Origin: Labilibaculum antarcticum
GTDB taxonomy: Bacteria > Bacteroidota > Bacteroidia > Bacteroidales > Marinifilaceae
Assembly: GCF_002356295.1 (NCBI RefSeq)
Contig: NZ_AP018042.1
Location: 1,334,361 to 1,398,360, forward strand
DNA: 64,000 nt
Direction: 5' to 3'
In this document: in pieces, positions 1-11,300 of the stretch
Numbering within the stretch: the stretch's first letter is position 1
Layout of the letters: each line of letters begins with the position of its first letter
The notes under the pieces: generated by a model
The model's database searches: none
What the model was told of the DNA's origin: nothing
The model's input: the letters and a program-made list of their open reading frames with translations, nothing else
Program-made: the position numbers and the translations under genes

Positions 1-1091
1 CAATTATTGAGTCCTACACCCTGAAATGATTCAGCGAAAAAAAACATATATCCCATGTCGGTAACCGAAATGGGATTCCATCCACTTAAATCTGCATCGA
101 ATTTCTTTGCACTACCAAACATTTCATACATCTTATTCACATTACCGACATCCCATTTATCAATTCCCTTACCAGTAAATGAAGTTGCTCCTACAAACAT
201 ATAACTCATGTTCGTAACAGAGCTTACATCCCATTCATTAACATCAGCATCCAATCTAGTTGCGTCTCTAAACATCCATGACATATCTTTAACTAAACTC
301 AGATTCGGGGGTTCAATACCATCCCTTATCGTAAGATTGGAACAGCCAGAAAAAGAATAATTCATAGACTCCCAAATAAGATCTCCCCATTGCTCTATGG
401 TTTTAATTTTATCCTTGTCTCCTCTATCATTAAAGTAGATTGCGGGGAATGTTCCTGAAATTTTTACTGTGTAAACACCAGTTTTAGCATAAGTGTGCTT
501 TGCATCTCCTGTTTGATTTGTACTATTTGGCATTCCATCACCCCAATCAACCACATAATTATAAGTAAAGCCCCACCCACAAACAGGAATACTTATCTCT
601 AAATCTCCCGCACTAACTTCCCATGTAGTTATGAATTCGTTTTGCAGGGAATATGGATAGTTGGGGAATTCCAGAACATCTTTTCGTGTTCCTACTTCTA
701 AATTCCAGTCGCCATTTGCCCCGGTAATATCATCGGAGGCGGCAAGTGTAATGTTTAGTAATTTTTCGAGGTATGCTACTGCATTTTGGCCTTTTACACC
801 TTTGCCAAATTCACAGGCATATATATTTATGTGTGTGATTCCTTTTAGCAGTTTGCTTTTTTTCAACCATGTGGCTATTTGAGGTGCAGTAAGCCATTCG
901 CCATCAATTAGCAATTCGCCTGCCCGGCCATGGCTAAACAATTGAAATGATTCCGGAGTACTTGGTAGATTACTTAAACATTCTTTTGATTTCAGATTCT
1001 TATCAATATATATGTTTGCGTTGCTTCCAGAACAGGTAAATGAGCTTATACTTACAAACAGTATAAACAATACTAAAATCCTATTATTCAT
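1..1091 (-). CDS. DUF4347 / PKD-like / BspA-repeat surface protein (C-terminus cut off)
   Basis: The frame opens at an ATG at 1091 and runs off the window edge with no stop, so only about 363 N-terminal residues are present. It begins with a hydrophobic signal peptide (residues 1-20). A DUF4347-like domain follows (about 40-130), with LFSHGRAGEL near 51-60, INIYACEFG near 88-96 and AASDDITGANGDW near 117-129. Next come a PKD-like segment with VVDWGDG and at least three BspA/DUF285 repeats (DMSWMF, NMSYMF, KMYEMF, DMGYMF followed by W-D-V). Such proteins are usually secreted adhesin-like surface proteins; a T9SS sorting domain may lie beyond the edge. His54 and Cys93 could form a clan CD-like dyad, but that is inference. 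It lies 154 bp downstream of the PorP/SprF gene on the same strand. Confidence 0.8.
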   Translation of the reverse strand, partial: MNNRILVLFILFVSISSFTCSGSNANIYIDKNLKSKECLSNLPSTPESFQLFSHGRAGELLIDGEWLTAPQIATWLKKSKLLKGITHINIYACEFGKGVKGQNAVAYLEKLLNITLAASDDITGANGDWNLEVGTRKDVLEFPNYPYSLQNEFITTWEVSAGDLEISIPVCGWGFTYNYVVDWGDGMPNSTNQTGDAKHTYAKTGVYTVKISGTFPAIYFNDRGDKDKIKTIEQWGDLIWESMNYSFSGCSNLTIRDGIEPPNLSLVKDMSWMFRDATRLDADVNEWDVSSVTNMSYMFVGATSFTGKGIDKWDVGNVNKMYEMFGSAKKFDADLSGWNPISVTDMGYMFFFAESFQGVGLNN

Positions 1092-1245
1092 ATCTTAAGA
1101 GAATTGTGCAATCCTTACGTTCTTAATTATAAAGAAATACACCATGACACAAAACACAATGGAAATCAATTATTTCGATTTACTATTTAAAAATGATAAC
1201 AGAGATACTAATCAGCAAGCAGATGCATCATTCGAAAAATATTTT

Positions 1246-2301
1246 CTAGAAGAAGATATAACTTTTGCTGTTCCTCTTGTGACGTGAGGTTTTTGTTTTA
1301 CTGAAATTTCGATCGGCCGCTCTTCTTTCTCTCAATCGATTTTCCCTTTTCATCTTATTCGGAATGTCGAAATTGATTCCCAATGTAATTTCATGAGTTC
1401 CATCACTACTATCAGCAATTAAATTATTTGTGTAATGATCATATGAATATCCGATGTAATATTGATTGTAATTGACACCTACCATACCTACAATCTGATC
1501 GTTTGTTCTGTAGGATGCAGCCATCCAAAAATGATGAATATATAATTTAGCGGACAAATCGTAATAAATATCAGAATTCATGGTTTTTCGAACAATTACA
1601 GAAGGTTCCAGATCAACAAGGTCTTTTAAGTGAAAAGTATAACCCGCTGTAGCATAAAAATGTCGTGACATTATATTTCCCTGAACTCCATCATCACCTA
1701 ATTTTACTGAAGACTCAAATAAGTGTGCAGCCGATGCACCCACAAAATAATCATCGTTATATAAGTAAACCCCAAAATTTGCATCTGGTACATACGAAAC
1801 GATATCCGGACCATATTTAGGGTCATTGACAGGAATGTATCTCTTATCAAATTTAAACTGATAAAACACACCTCCAAGACCAAAAGAAAGCTTTGTTCCT
1901 GATTGTCCAAGTGTGCTTTTTGATAATTGCAAATGATAGGCATATGAAAACTCAATACCTGTTCTTGCTACCTCTCCTGCTTTATCATTAAAAAAATATG
2001 CCCCCAAACCAACACCACTGGTCTTATTTCGTCGTGATAATGGGTTTCCTTTAACATTACAAGTAGTACAATTATTACTCATATTTTTATTAAAACTCAA
2101 GGCCTGTGTTTCAGGAGCCCCTTCTACTCCCGACCACTGCTGACGTAAACTTAAACGCAGAGGTGAATACATCCGGCTTCCCGCCATAGCAGGATTGAGT
2201 AGAAATCCATTTTCCACGTACTGGCTATACAGTGGTAGTTGTTGTGCTTTTCCTTGAGTGAATGCGAAGAGCAACACTCCCAGAATTATAGTTATTCTCA
2301 T
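1246..2301 (-). CDS. PorP/SprF family type IX secretion outer-membrane protein
   Basis: This 351-residue protein has a signal peptide ending near GKAQ. Directly after it comes the family's opening signature, QQLPLYSQYVENGFLLNPA followed by AGSR. The rest alternates aromatic and polar residues, as in a beta-barrel (YYIGYSYDHYTNNL, GTHEITLGINF), and ends in a basic tail. PorP/SprF proteins sit in the outer membrane and associate with T9SS substrates, especially large proteins with type B C-terminal domains; F. johnsoniae SprF is needed for SprB secretion. The gene begins 32 bp after the giant SprB-like gene and is probably co-transcribed with it, so a dedicated partner role is likely. Many genomes carry several paralogues, so it need not be the core PorP. 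Confidence 0.9.
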   Translation of the reverse strand: MRITIILGVLLFAFTQGKAQQLPLYSQYVENGFLLNPAMAGSRMYSPLRLSLRQQWSGVEGAPETQALSFNKNMSNNCTTCNVKGNPLSRRNKTSGVGLGAYFFNDKAGEVARTGIEFSYAYHLQLSKSTLGQSGTKLSFGLGGVFYQFKFDKRYIPVNDPKYGPDIVSYVPDANFGVYLYNDDYFVGASAAHLFESSVKLGDDGVQGNIMSRHFYATAGYTFHLKDLVDLEPSVIVRKTMNSDIYYDLSAKLYIHHFWMAASYRTNDQIVGMVGVNYNQYYIGYSYDHYTNNLIADSSDGTHEITLGINFDIPNKMKRENRLRERRAADRNFSKTKTSRHKRNSKSYIFF

Positions 2302-2333
2302 TAGAATATAGGGGTCAGGTTTAATAATATCGT

Positions 2334-5300
2334 TTAACGGAGAATTGTAACAGTTCCCATCATTGGCTTTTCATCATCAAGTTCTACTGCATAATAGTAT
2401 GAACCAATCGGTAAATTTGTATTTCCATCGGCACCTGTCCAAGGATCACCGCGATACTGATTACCTGTTCCACTAAATATATAGACTGCTTTCCCCCATC
2501 GATCGTAAATTACAATCTTAAGTTTTTGCACGAACTCAATTCTTTCAATATCCCAAAAGTCATTATAACTATCATTATTTGGCGTAAATGCCTTTGGTAT
2601 TTTTATTCTGTTTTCATATAAATATTCAAGTACAATTGTTGAATCTCGCAGACAACCATTCTGATCTATTATAGTTAAGTCATATCTTCCTCTTCCTAAA
2701 TCCTCAATGCTTGTTCCATAGTAAGGATTCAAATCCTGATCAACCCAGTCAATAGAATAATCAAGAACTCCTCCGCTAACATCAATTCGAATGGAACCAT
2801 CATTAGCATCCATTGTTGTTGGACGACTCGCTTCAACTTCTACAATCAATTCCTCTGGCTGTATCAGTTCGACACTGGACACATCAAAACAACCGTGCTC
2901 ATCGATAACCTTTACATCATAAGTGCCTACCCTTAAATCAGAAGCAATATCTGTTTCCTGACCATCCGACCATTCAATTAAATAATTTGGCGTTCCGCCT
3001 GAAATATCAACTAATGCACTACCAGAATTTTCCCCATGACAATTTGGACCTTCAAAATCTATAATTTCTGCAATCAAGGTATCTGGCTGACTCAATGGCT
3101 TAGATCCCACTGTCTCGCAACCATTGTTATCAACAACTACAAACGAATAATCACCAGATTCTATGTCAAATATATCTTTAGTGATACTACCATAATTATC
3201 CCAATTTACCAAATACGGCTCTGTTCCTTCCGAGATATCAAGTTGAATCCAGCCATCTTCCAAGCCATAACAGGTTGGTTCCGAAAAACCAGCTACTGTA
3301 ACCAGAACTTCCTTTGGCTCTACAATTTCGATTGTTGCAATTTCCGATTTACAATTATTGAAATCTGTTATCTGAACTGAATAAGTTCCTGCCGAAAGTC
3401 CTTGTTGATCTTCATTTACTCCAACAACACCAGGGCCACCCCATAAATAAGTATAACCCGGCGTTCCTCCTTTGGGGTGCAAATTGATGTAACCATCAAT
3501 CAGTCCAAAACAAGAGATATCTTTCTTCCAGAATTCCGGCACCAGCTTTTCGGGTTCATCAACTATTACCTGAAGACTCTGACGTTCATAACCAGGATCA
3601 CCTAATGAATCGTATACCGTTACGATATAAGTACCAGCCTTCATATCTTTAACATCTTTATCCGTACTTCTAAAATAATGATCTCCAGTCCATGAAAAAG
3701 ATAAATTTGCAGGATCACTTTCGCCTAAATAATCAACAGTGACTGCACCATCATCGCCATCAGGACAAGTAACATCTGTCTTTGAAGTCACAAACAGCAG
3801 TAATTTTGCAGGTTCGTGAACCCTTTTTGAATCTTCAATTCTACACTCATTTGCATCCAAAACAACCACTTCGTAAACTCCCATCTCCAAACCATTAACC
3901 GAGATATTTCCCGATGCATTTGCCGATTCAGAATAAGAATATCCATTTGGTCCGGAAACGATGAAAATATATGGTGGAGTACCACCTGTAACCGTTGCCG
4001 AAAGTTCTCCATCACGCTCTCCTTCTGCTGAAATATCAAAAGGTGTTACTGTTAAAGCAAGCTGTGTTGGTTCCGTAATTGTTGCACTTCCAGAAACAGA
4101 ACAAGCATATTCTGAAGTTATGGTATAATCATAGGTTCCTGGTTCCAAATCAAGTATGTGTTTTGCTGAGGATAAAAACCCAGCTCCATTAGTCCAAGCT
4201 ATGGTATAATCTGCAGAACCAAAATCAACATCCAGTTCAATCTCCCCATCAGCAGTATTATTACAGCTTACATTTTTAACACTTGCAAGACTTGCATTTA
4301 TTGGATACGGAGCTAATAATTCATAAGTATTAGTCGCCGATTGACCTGCCGATGTTGCCGTAACTGTATAAACACCTTCGGCTAAACCTGAAACTGTTTC
4401 TCCTGTACCTGTGTAAGCTCCAGGACCAGACCAATTGTAAGTAAAAATATCATCACCACCAGTAGCATGTGCTCTTAGTTCTCCCACTGGAGATCCTACA
4501 CAACCAACCGCTTGTTTTTCCTCAATATAAGTAAAAGCAGCTCCAGGTTCTTTAATGATTATTGATTTTTCAACAGTTGAACATCCCGAAGCATCTGTTG
4601 CAACAACAGTATATACACCTGCAGCTAAATTCTCAATCAAGAAACTGTTGTCGTCGTAATTATCCGGGCTAACGGATGAATAGCCACCAGGACCAGTTAC
4701 AGTAAAACTATAAGGAATTGTTCCTTCCAAAGTTTCAATAGAAAGAATACCACTTTTGATTCCTGCAACTTTAATATGTTGTTCTACAACCAAACCTAAT
4801 TGAATTGTTAATCCTAAATTCAAATCAACTTTACCTTCTGAAAAACAATTGTTTTTATCGGTAATCAGCAAACTGTAATCACCAGATTCTATATTTTCAA
4901 TATTCTGAGAATAAGATCGGTAGTCGCTAGGGCCTGACCAACTGTATTTGTAACCGCTATTTCCACCGTAAGGAGTAATTAGTATAATTCCATCGGCAGT
5001 TTTCTTACAGGTTGGCAATACAATATCTTCAACTAAGAAACCTATTTCTCCTGGTTCTGCAATAGTGACAATTGATTCGAATTCACATTTTTTTGCATCG
5101 ACTATACGAAGTGTATAATCTTTCGGTGCCAAATCTGAGAAAATACCAGTTGTATTTTCGTATTTATCTGTTGTATCTTCATCTCTATTTAAAGAATATT
5201 CATAGCCTGGAGTTCCTTGAGTTGCTTCAACAAATATTTCACCTGATTTTTCACCATTACAATTTGCAGCCTCAATTGTTAACTCTTTTGTGATTAATTC

Positions 5301-8300
5301 CTGCGGCTCAACTAACAGATGACTCAATGCTGAAGGACAGTTAACTGCATCGGTAAGAGTTAATTCATATGTTCCTCCTGCCAAACCAGAAATATTAGCT
5401 GTTGTAGCTGTGTATCCCGCAGGACCAGTCCATGCATAAGTGTAATCTGGAACTCCACCTGTTATAATAGGAACAAATTCTCCATTGCTATCATTATAAC
5501 AAAGTAAATCGGAACCATTCAAATCCATTACAATCTCAGGATTTGAATTCAAAGTAATATCCTGATCAGGAGTCAAACACAAGTTTGCATCTGAAACATG
5601 CACTTTGTAATCACCGGAATATAATCCGGTAATATTTTCACTTGACTGTACCACATTATCTAAGAAGTAAGATAAGTTTCCAGTACCACCGGATGCCGTA
5701 ACCAAAATCTCTCCTGTAGGAATGGTAAAACAAGTCAAGTATTTTGGAGTGATATCATCAACTATCAATTCGTAAGCATCAAAAATATTTACGATAGTAT
5801 CAAAATCACAATTTTTACTATCAGCAACCGTAATATTGTACTTGCCAGGTGTTAAGTTTGTCACTGTACTTGTCCAATTAATTTCATCAGGAGAATCTAT
5901 AAGGTCATTTCCTGCTTCATCTTTCCATAAAAATGTATAATCCGGATAATTCCCATCGGCTCCTTCTTTTACTTTTGCAATAATATACCCGTTTCCTTCT
6001 CCATAACACTTCACGTTATTGGCCGTAATTTCAAGGGATACATTTGAAACCGTTCCAAGTAATACTTCTGCAATAGACTCAATTTCACAATTCGAAGCTT
6101 CATTACTTAAAGAATACATAACTTTAACTTTGTAGAAACCACTTTCGGTCACTTCAATTACAGCATTGGTTTCTCCATCTATTACAACATAAGAAGACCC
6201 ATCAATACTATAAAGCCATTGAAAAGTCGTGCTACTATTAATAGGGAAACCCGTTACATTATCTATAATTGCAACATTGCTGCACCATTCTTGTTTCTCA
6301 AAACTTGATTCAAAAGAACGTGGATTTTCCTCATCAATACCATCCCCATCTGCATCTTCAGTCAATTCATAAAAACCGGTACTACTTCCACTATTATCAT
6401 CATATTTATAGCGAACAGGATGATCTCCACCAGAACCTGATGATCCGGCAATATCAGTAAATGAAGTATTAAAAATTTTACTATACAATCCTGATGGCTT
6501 ATTTATAAATGCTTTACTACCAGGAGTACTTGCTTTCAAGAATACATAGGAACAACGCACACCTTCCATTTTTAAATCATTGATTACAGTAATTGTTTTC
6601 CCTGATTCAATAATATTATTTTCATATCCAAGCGTGAATTCCAAATTGGTAAACGTATTGTCTCCATAAATTTGACCTTGTTCGAAAAATGATACGGAAC
6701 CAAAAGATCCTTTTCCTAGACCTATGATTTTTATAATCCCATTATTCATAAAATCAATAAAACCAAAAGTCACTTCATTATCGGTCTTGCAATAAATACC
6801 TCCACCATTGGCAAATGTAATTTTAGTATCTGTTGCTATAAAATCCAATCCGCCAGCGGTATTCATTATCATGTTCCAGCCAGTAGGCTCATCAGAGGTT
6901 ACAGTCACTTGAGAATCGCTCATATCAAACTGACGAACAGCACTAGAAAGAGAGCTAAATCTACCCACAGTAAATTTGTTCCCTCCCGTGTTAACAGAAC
7001 CACTTTCCAAATACAGATCCCCGGAAGTGATCAGGCTTGAATTCCAAATCCACGATTGTGCATCTCCATTAAAGATCACATCTCCATCCATCGATTTATT
7101 CGCAAAATCAACAATTTTATCTCCTGCTAAGCCGTCACCAATAAAGTCAAAAGCACCTCGCATACTCAACGACATAGTCGCTGTCAAATCCATGAATCCA
7201 CCAATTTGAAGACTTGCGTCAACAGTAAAGTTGGCACCGGGATCCACATCATCATACCATGTCATATTGTGACATTGACCATCTGCAGTCAATTCGACCA
7301 ATTTGCTTCCTAAAAATGAATTCGAAGTAAAGAAAACATCATCGTTTAAGGTAGGTTTACAACCCTCTTCACTACCATCTTCAGTTCTACTCCAGTTTTC
7401 GTGATTGTCCCAACTATCGTCAATACCATTTCCGGTCCAATACAAAGCTATCGGATCAATAGCACCGTCAATAATCCAGCCAGTAACGTTACCAAGATCA
7501 AATGAATTCGTTGCGGTATAGCTTGCTCCTTTAGAAGCATCACCTACAATATCTTTTAATTCGAGAAAATTACCTGTAACATCATTAGCAGCAAGTATTG
7601 TAGTTTGTTTTGTGTCTTTATCAGAATGCAGTGAAATTGGTGCAAAACAACTACCATCAGCAAGAAGGTAACCCATTTCGTATATTTTCCCATTTTGGAA
7701 TTTAAATTCGAACCCTCGTCCTAATTCAACTGTCCCAAATTTATAATTCCCACTAACGTTACCATTATTCTTAAAATTAAGATACTCTACATAAGGTAAA
7801 AATCCAGTAACACTATTTGCTGATAAAACACCCTCTTTTTCAAAAACAACATTATTAAAGTTAATGCTATGAGTCGCAGTACCTAAAATTGATACTTTTG
7901 CATCATTTGTAAAAGTAATTGTACTATTATCTGATAAAAATTCAAATCCCTGATCATAGTTAAAATCAGCTAGATTCAAATTTAATGAAAACCCAAAAAC
8001 ATCATCTTTCCCATTAATTGTTACATTCGAGTTTTGAATGTCTAAGCTTCTGGAATTAATTCCCTCTGGCGGATCTGTAGATGTTATACTTTTACACTCC
8101 AAGACATTTCCATCTGTGATCAACTTACCGTAACGAATAAAACAATCACCTTCCATGATCATATCATCCAGCAATTTCCACTCTCCCCCTTTACCATCAA
8201 ATTCAACAATATTTGGAAACACATAACCAAAAGAATTGATTTCCTGAAGTTCGGTCGCTCTGAAGTAGAAATCAACCATAGGTGAAAGATCAATTTCTAC

Positions 8301-11300
8301 TGCGGAATTAAAAATAAGAGATCCATAAATATAAACACCTGTAATATCGGTTGTACCCATTTCAAAATATGGCCTTGCAGCCTCAGAACCAGTCCAATCC
8401 ATTGTTCTGCATCGAATATCACTAGCCCCTGTATATACGGTTTGTTCTGTATCGGTAAATGAACCATTATCGAAGAATACATTATCTTTTGCTGTTGGCA
8501 CGCAACCATCAGCAATAAGAGCTCCTGATGTGGTAGCCCAGTGGCCAGGATCATCCCAATTTCCAGTTCCTAAAATCCAAAATAAATCTATTCCTGCTGG
8601 TTCATCTTCAAATTTCCATCCATCGGCTCCTCCTAAATTAATAGAAGCTTTTGCTACAAAAACATCAGTAGGTTCTGCTTTTACATTTAAGATATTAACT
8701 GAATTTACTGTGATATTAGTAACACCTGTTTTTGCCTGAAATATTGCCTGATCAGCACGAGAAGCTGTAATATCAATAGTTCCTTCGCAAGCTCCATTTG
8801 CAATTACATCTCCAAATATATAGGTCTGACCACTCTCGAACACATAAGTTTTTCCGATTGCAAGTTCGATACTTTCAGCCGAAAAATTAATTTTTGAATC
8901 ATTTGCTTGTTCAAAATAGGTGTTGCCATTAAAAGCCAAATTATTAAATGAAACATCATCAGAATAATTTTTCAGATGAGAATTCCCATCTGCATCTTCA
9001 AAAGTTACATTATTGAATGCAACAGGAACTGCACCTTTTGATATAATTAAATTTCCTTCTGTTGTAAATATTATTTCTGACGTACCTGCATCGAAAGTAA
9101 AGCCATCAGGAGAAATTTCAAATCGTTCTAATTTAAAAATTGACGATCCTAATGTCAATGATCTTGCATTATCAGAAGGGGATAAAAAACTAGCCGCTTC
9201 CATCTCCTGATCGTTTGAAACGATACCTCCATACTCCAACCGAATTAAACCAGATGTTTTCAATGCACTTGTTAATGTCCATGTTCCAGCAAGCCAAGTA
9301 TCATCATCTTGTTGTGTTCCTTCAAAAAGCAGATCGCTAATTAATTCCACTGCTCCCGCATCAATAGTTGCAGGATTTTCTGATTTCATATAAAAATCTC
9401 CAGAATAGTCGTAGTTGGCATTAAGCATTTCTGAAAAATCAAGACTTCCAAAAATAGATATTGGTTGGTCTCCAGTAAAACTCATTGAATTAGCATTCGT
9501 CCAAGTCATATTATGACATTCTGCTAAAGATGCTTTTTTTGAAATATTTACTTCATAGCTATTTAAGATATTTGCATCGTCGAAAACAACATCATCCAAT
9601 CGGTTTGGTAAACAACCACCCTCCCAGTTACCAGCTGTAAACCAGTCACTATCTACATTTCCTGTCCATTTTATTGTTGTTCCGGTTAAATCATTAGGAA
9701 AAAACCATCCATCGTATCCTGAAATACCAATTGATTCTTTTGCTTCCAATAAATTGCCAGAAGTAATATACCCACCCTTAACATTTACATCTTCAATTCT
9801 TAAACGAATCAAATCGCTTGACGACACATCACAATCGAAGAAAGCAATACCACCATCACCTTTTAATGTAATATACTCATAACAAGTACCATGTGCACGC
9901 AATCCATCTGCATTTAAAATTTTCTGTGTACTTCCCGACTGAAACAAATATTCTTTTCCCTGATTTAAAACCAATTGTTCAAATTGATGATCCCCGGATA
10001 GTTTTGCACTTCCGTTAAAATTCAATTTTTTGAAAACTGGATCTTCACCTTCATTGGTTAAAAACACCTGACCATCAGGATAATTAAAAACGACACTTCC
10101 ATACGTAAGATAATCTGAGGTATTGTTATAAAATTCAGCCCCATCCGATAATAATTTAATTTCAGAATTACTACTCGTTAGTGCAAAATTACTACCTGCA
10201 ATATTCCATGCTTTGGAAACACCATCATTAATATCCATATTCGAATTAGTCAAATCTAACTCTCGATTATAAGTACTTGTTGAAATAAATTGCCCAACAG
10301 TTAATCTATTTCCATTGACATGCAATTTCCCTTTAAATAACTCTAAATTATTTGTAACAGTAATGTCCGTATCAACAGTCCACTCTCCAGCACCAATAAA
10401 AGAAACTGGTCCAATAAAAACCGAGTTTATTGCTATTCTATTTGTTGTGTTATCTCCATCAAACTGTATTTCGCCATCAAAAACCCAAGTACAATTCCCT
10501 GCAGCAAGAGATCCGAAAATTCCTAAATTATTAGATCCTTGTAAAATTGCAGCATCATCAATACTAAGGCTTTTACATTCGGCAGGAACATCAATTTCTA
10601 CCGTATAACCTGCCCCTATTATTGCATTATTATTTCTGGATGGTACGCAATTACTATCCCAATTAGAATGTGTTCCCCACTTGCCATCACCAGCGGTTCC
10701 TAACCATATGTAATCATCCGAAGGAGGAGCATTAAAAGTCCAATTGACATTATTGTTTCCACCTAAATTATATGAATTGTTCGCCACAAAAGGAATTGCA
10801 TCTCCACTTGCGTTGATATTTTGAACTTTTAGATGATTAAGGTTTACTGCTGTAGCCGAAATATTTCCTCCTGCAGCATCCCCAATCAAATTAATATATG
10901 CATAACACTCACCAAGTGCTGTAAATATTCCGTTTATATTCTGTGTCCCATTATTAATAGAATAGGTCTGTCCTGCAGTCAAGGTTAAATCATTAAAATC
11001 ATTTTCTCCTTGCAGACTACCGTCTAAATCAAAATTTACATCATGGAAAGACGTCAGGATATTAGAACTTTCAATCACACCATTGTTTCCTGTAAATAGG
11101 ACATCGTAAAAATCTACTCGTTTAGTTCCGGTTATTTCAATCGTTGAATTCGTAGCACTAACAATTATTTTTGAATCCCCAGGATACAGATTTAAATTAT
11201 CTGTTTGGATAGATAAAACTGTTCCGCTCCCATCTAGATTAATAGTCGCAGAATTTAAATACAGTTCTCTAGAAACAGGATTCTCAGAAACAAGACTTCC

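Noticed and set aside
5072-5293. Plus-strand short frames inside the giant adhesin gene
   Set aside because: They are shadows of a continuous 3174-codon frame with clear domains on the minus strand.
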